From NCBI RefSeq assembly GCF_039962115.1, contig NZ_JAMPKJ010000012.1, positions 1 to 64,000 of the forward strand: a stretch of DNA of 64,000 nucleotides. The letters are read 5' to 3'. Source of the stretch: Funiculus sociatus GB2-C1. GTDB taxonomy: Bacteria > Cyanobacteriota > Cyanobacteriia > Cyanobacteriales > FACHB-T130. The stretch's first letter is position 1; each line of letters starts with the position of its first letter. The notes under the pieces were generated by a model. The model saw only the letters and a list, made by a program, of their open reading frames with translations. It was not told the origin of the DNA and did no database searches. This document shows, one piece after another, positions 63,421 through 64,000 of the stretch. The position numbers and the translations under genes are program-made.

Positions 63421-64000
63421 ATGACTAACGGTATTTTGCCCACCAAAAGTTCTCAAACCATACAGAACATTCAATCTTTAGAACTTTCTCTTTTGATGAC
63501 CAAGCTCAAAAATAATATTTGGGCATTTGGAATTCCATCTTGGCTTTTTGGAATCACAGATAGAAGCTTTGCTTCATTGGCTGATGGATATATCTCTCCA
63601 ATAGAAATTTTCCAATTATTGACCGCCTTTTTCTTCTTTGGAAGTTGGCTGTGTTTGAAGCCAGAGCAAAGCTTTAATAGCGGTGGTGTTGACACGATAC
63701 AAAGATACCGGAAAGATTCACATCCGTATCTAGATGAAGTATATATATCTACAGTTCAATCCAGAATGGTTGAATTGCAAGATCAACATATGATCAGCCA
63801 GGAATATATTTTGCCTGTTCCCTATCTCTGTCAAATCTATCATTTGTTGAATTTAAAACATCTGGAGACGATTCACAATTTCAGCCTGAATAACTTAAAA
63901 GTCATTAATGTTAGCCAGATTCAGCCAACAGAAATGGGTGGGATGGTTAAGTTTCAGACAATTTTAGATTCTCCAGCCAATGCTCTGAGAATTTGGAGAC
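63421..64000 (+). CDS. Unknown protein, cut by the window's right edge
   Basis: ATG 63421 opens a frame that stays open to base 64000, giving at least 193 residues. The start MTNGILPTKSSQTIQNIQ is polar, then NIWAFGIPSWLFGIT and EIFQLLTAFFFFGSWLCLKP form two hydrophobic stretches, followed by a soluble part with SHPYLDEVYISTVQSRMVEL and ISQEYILPVPYLCQIYHLLN. No family was recognised. The frame is free of stops over 580 bases in an AT-rich area, which supports a real gene. Confidence 0.6.
   Translation, partial: MTNGILPTKSSQTIQNIQSLELSLLMTKLKNNIWAFGIPSWLFGITDRSFASLADGYISPIEIFQLLTAFFFFGSWLCLKPEQSFNSGGVDTIQRYRKDSHPYLDEVYISTVQSRMVELQDQHMISQEYILPVPYLCQIYHLLNLKHLETIHNFSLNNLKVINVSQIQPTEMGGMVKFQTILDSPANALRIWR

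Noticed and set aside
63471-63695. 74-codon minus-strand frame
   Set aside because: It lies antisense inside the longer plus-strand frame that runs to the window edge.

Overview
The window is from a cyanobacterial chromosome, most likely a filamentous non-heterocystous or related multicellular lineage. The evidence is a high density of the HIP1 palindrome GCGATCGC, the cyanobacterial efp-accB neighbourhood, a ferredoxin-thioredoxin reductase variable chain, a helical carotenoid protein, heptad STRR repeats of the CCCCAGT and TTAGCCA types, and several families found mainly in cyanobacteria (DUF928, CHASE2 with cytoplasmic repeats, Uma2, WGWLGLLG tails). No rRNA, tRNA or CRISPR array was seen.

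Layout. 1-182 is the right end of an ISL3-type insertion sequence. 344-8800 is housekeeping: efp, accB, a GNAT, an Uma2 protein, a GerMN lipoprotein, an LmeA-like protein, proS and an acyltransferase. 8851-9168 is a dead antitoxin-like gene. 9354-19490 holds another Uma2 protein, a helical carotenoid protein, an ADC-like protein, an envelope-sugar operon (GlmS isomerase half, mannosyltransferase, DUF2079), dxr, an Rpn-type nuclease and a TPR protein. 19519-24364 is a signalling/envelope module: ParA-like ATPase, small winged-helix-like protein, CHASE2 protein with eight YFQQLQ-type repeats, and a DUF928 protein.

24552-44090 is the centre of interest: a contractile injection system (CIS) locus of the cyanobacterial (thylakoid-anchored, tCIS-like) kind. 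Its minus-strand arm carries a Pvc16-like protein, the sheath, two inner-tube proteins, a tube/adaptor protein, two tail-assembly-chaperone-like proteins and a small DUF6760-like frame. Its plus-strand arm starts with a histidine kinase and a LuxR-type response regulator, followed by a second, longer Pvc16-like protein, the AAA+ ATPase, a pseudokinase-TM-phosphate-binding-protein-like fusion, a 64-aa protein, another tube/adaptor protein, a giant 1,438-aa repeat protein and a Cis7-like tube-cap/baseplate protein. The arms diverge from a 245-bp region carrying an 18-bp perfect palindrome. A Nif11-type leader peptide gene lies on the opposite strand inside the plus arm. The spike, PAAR, gp25 and gpJ-like baseplate genes are absent, so the machine must be completed from elsewhere in the genome.

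44265-53616 returns to core genes: HAD phosphatase, saccharopine-dehydrogenase-like protein, YdcF, ftrV, PP2C phosphatase, NfeD-SPFH pair, zur, purS-purQ. 53754-64000 is looser accessory DNA: a third Uma2 protein, a diiron oxidase-like protein, a 140-bp MITE with intact 9-bp target duplication, a Gly/Thr minisatellite protein, a PhyH dioxygenase, a PAS protein, DUF2243 and stress proteins, small gene fragments, and an open reading frame running off the right edge.

Working together: the two-component system and palindrome are well placed to control both CIS arms. The fusion receptor-like protein and the long repeat protein are the least conventional CIS-linked parts and the best candidates for what is new here.
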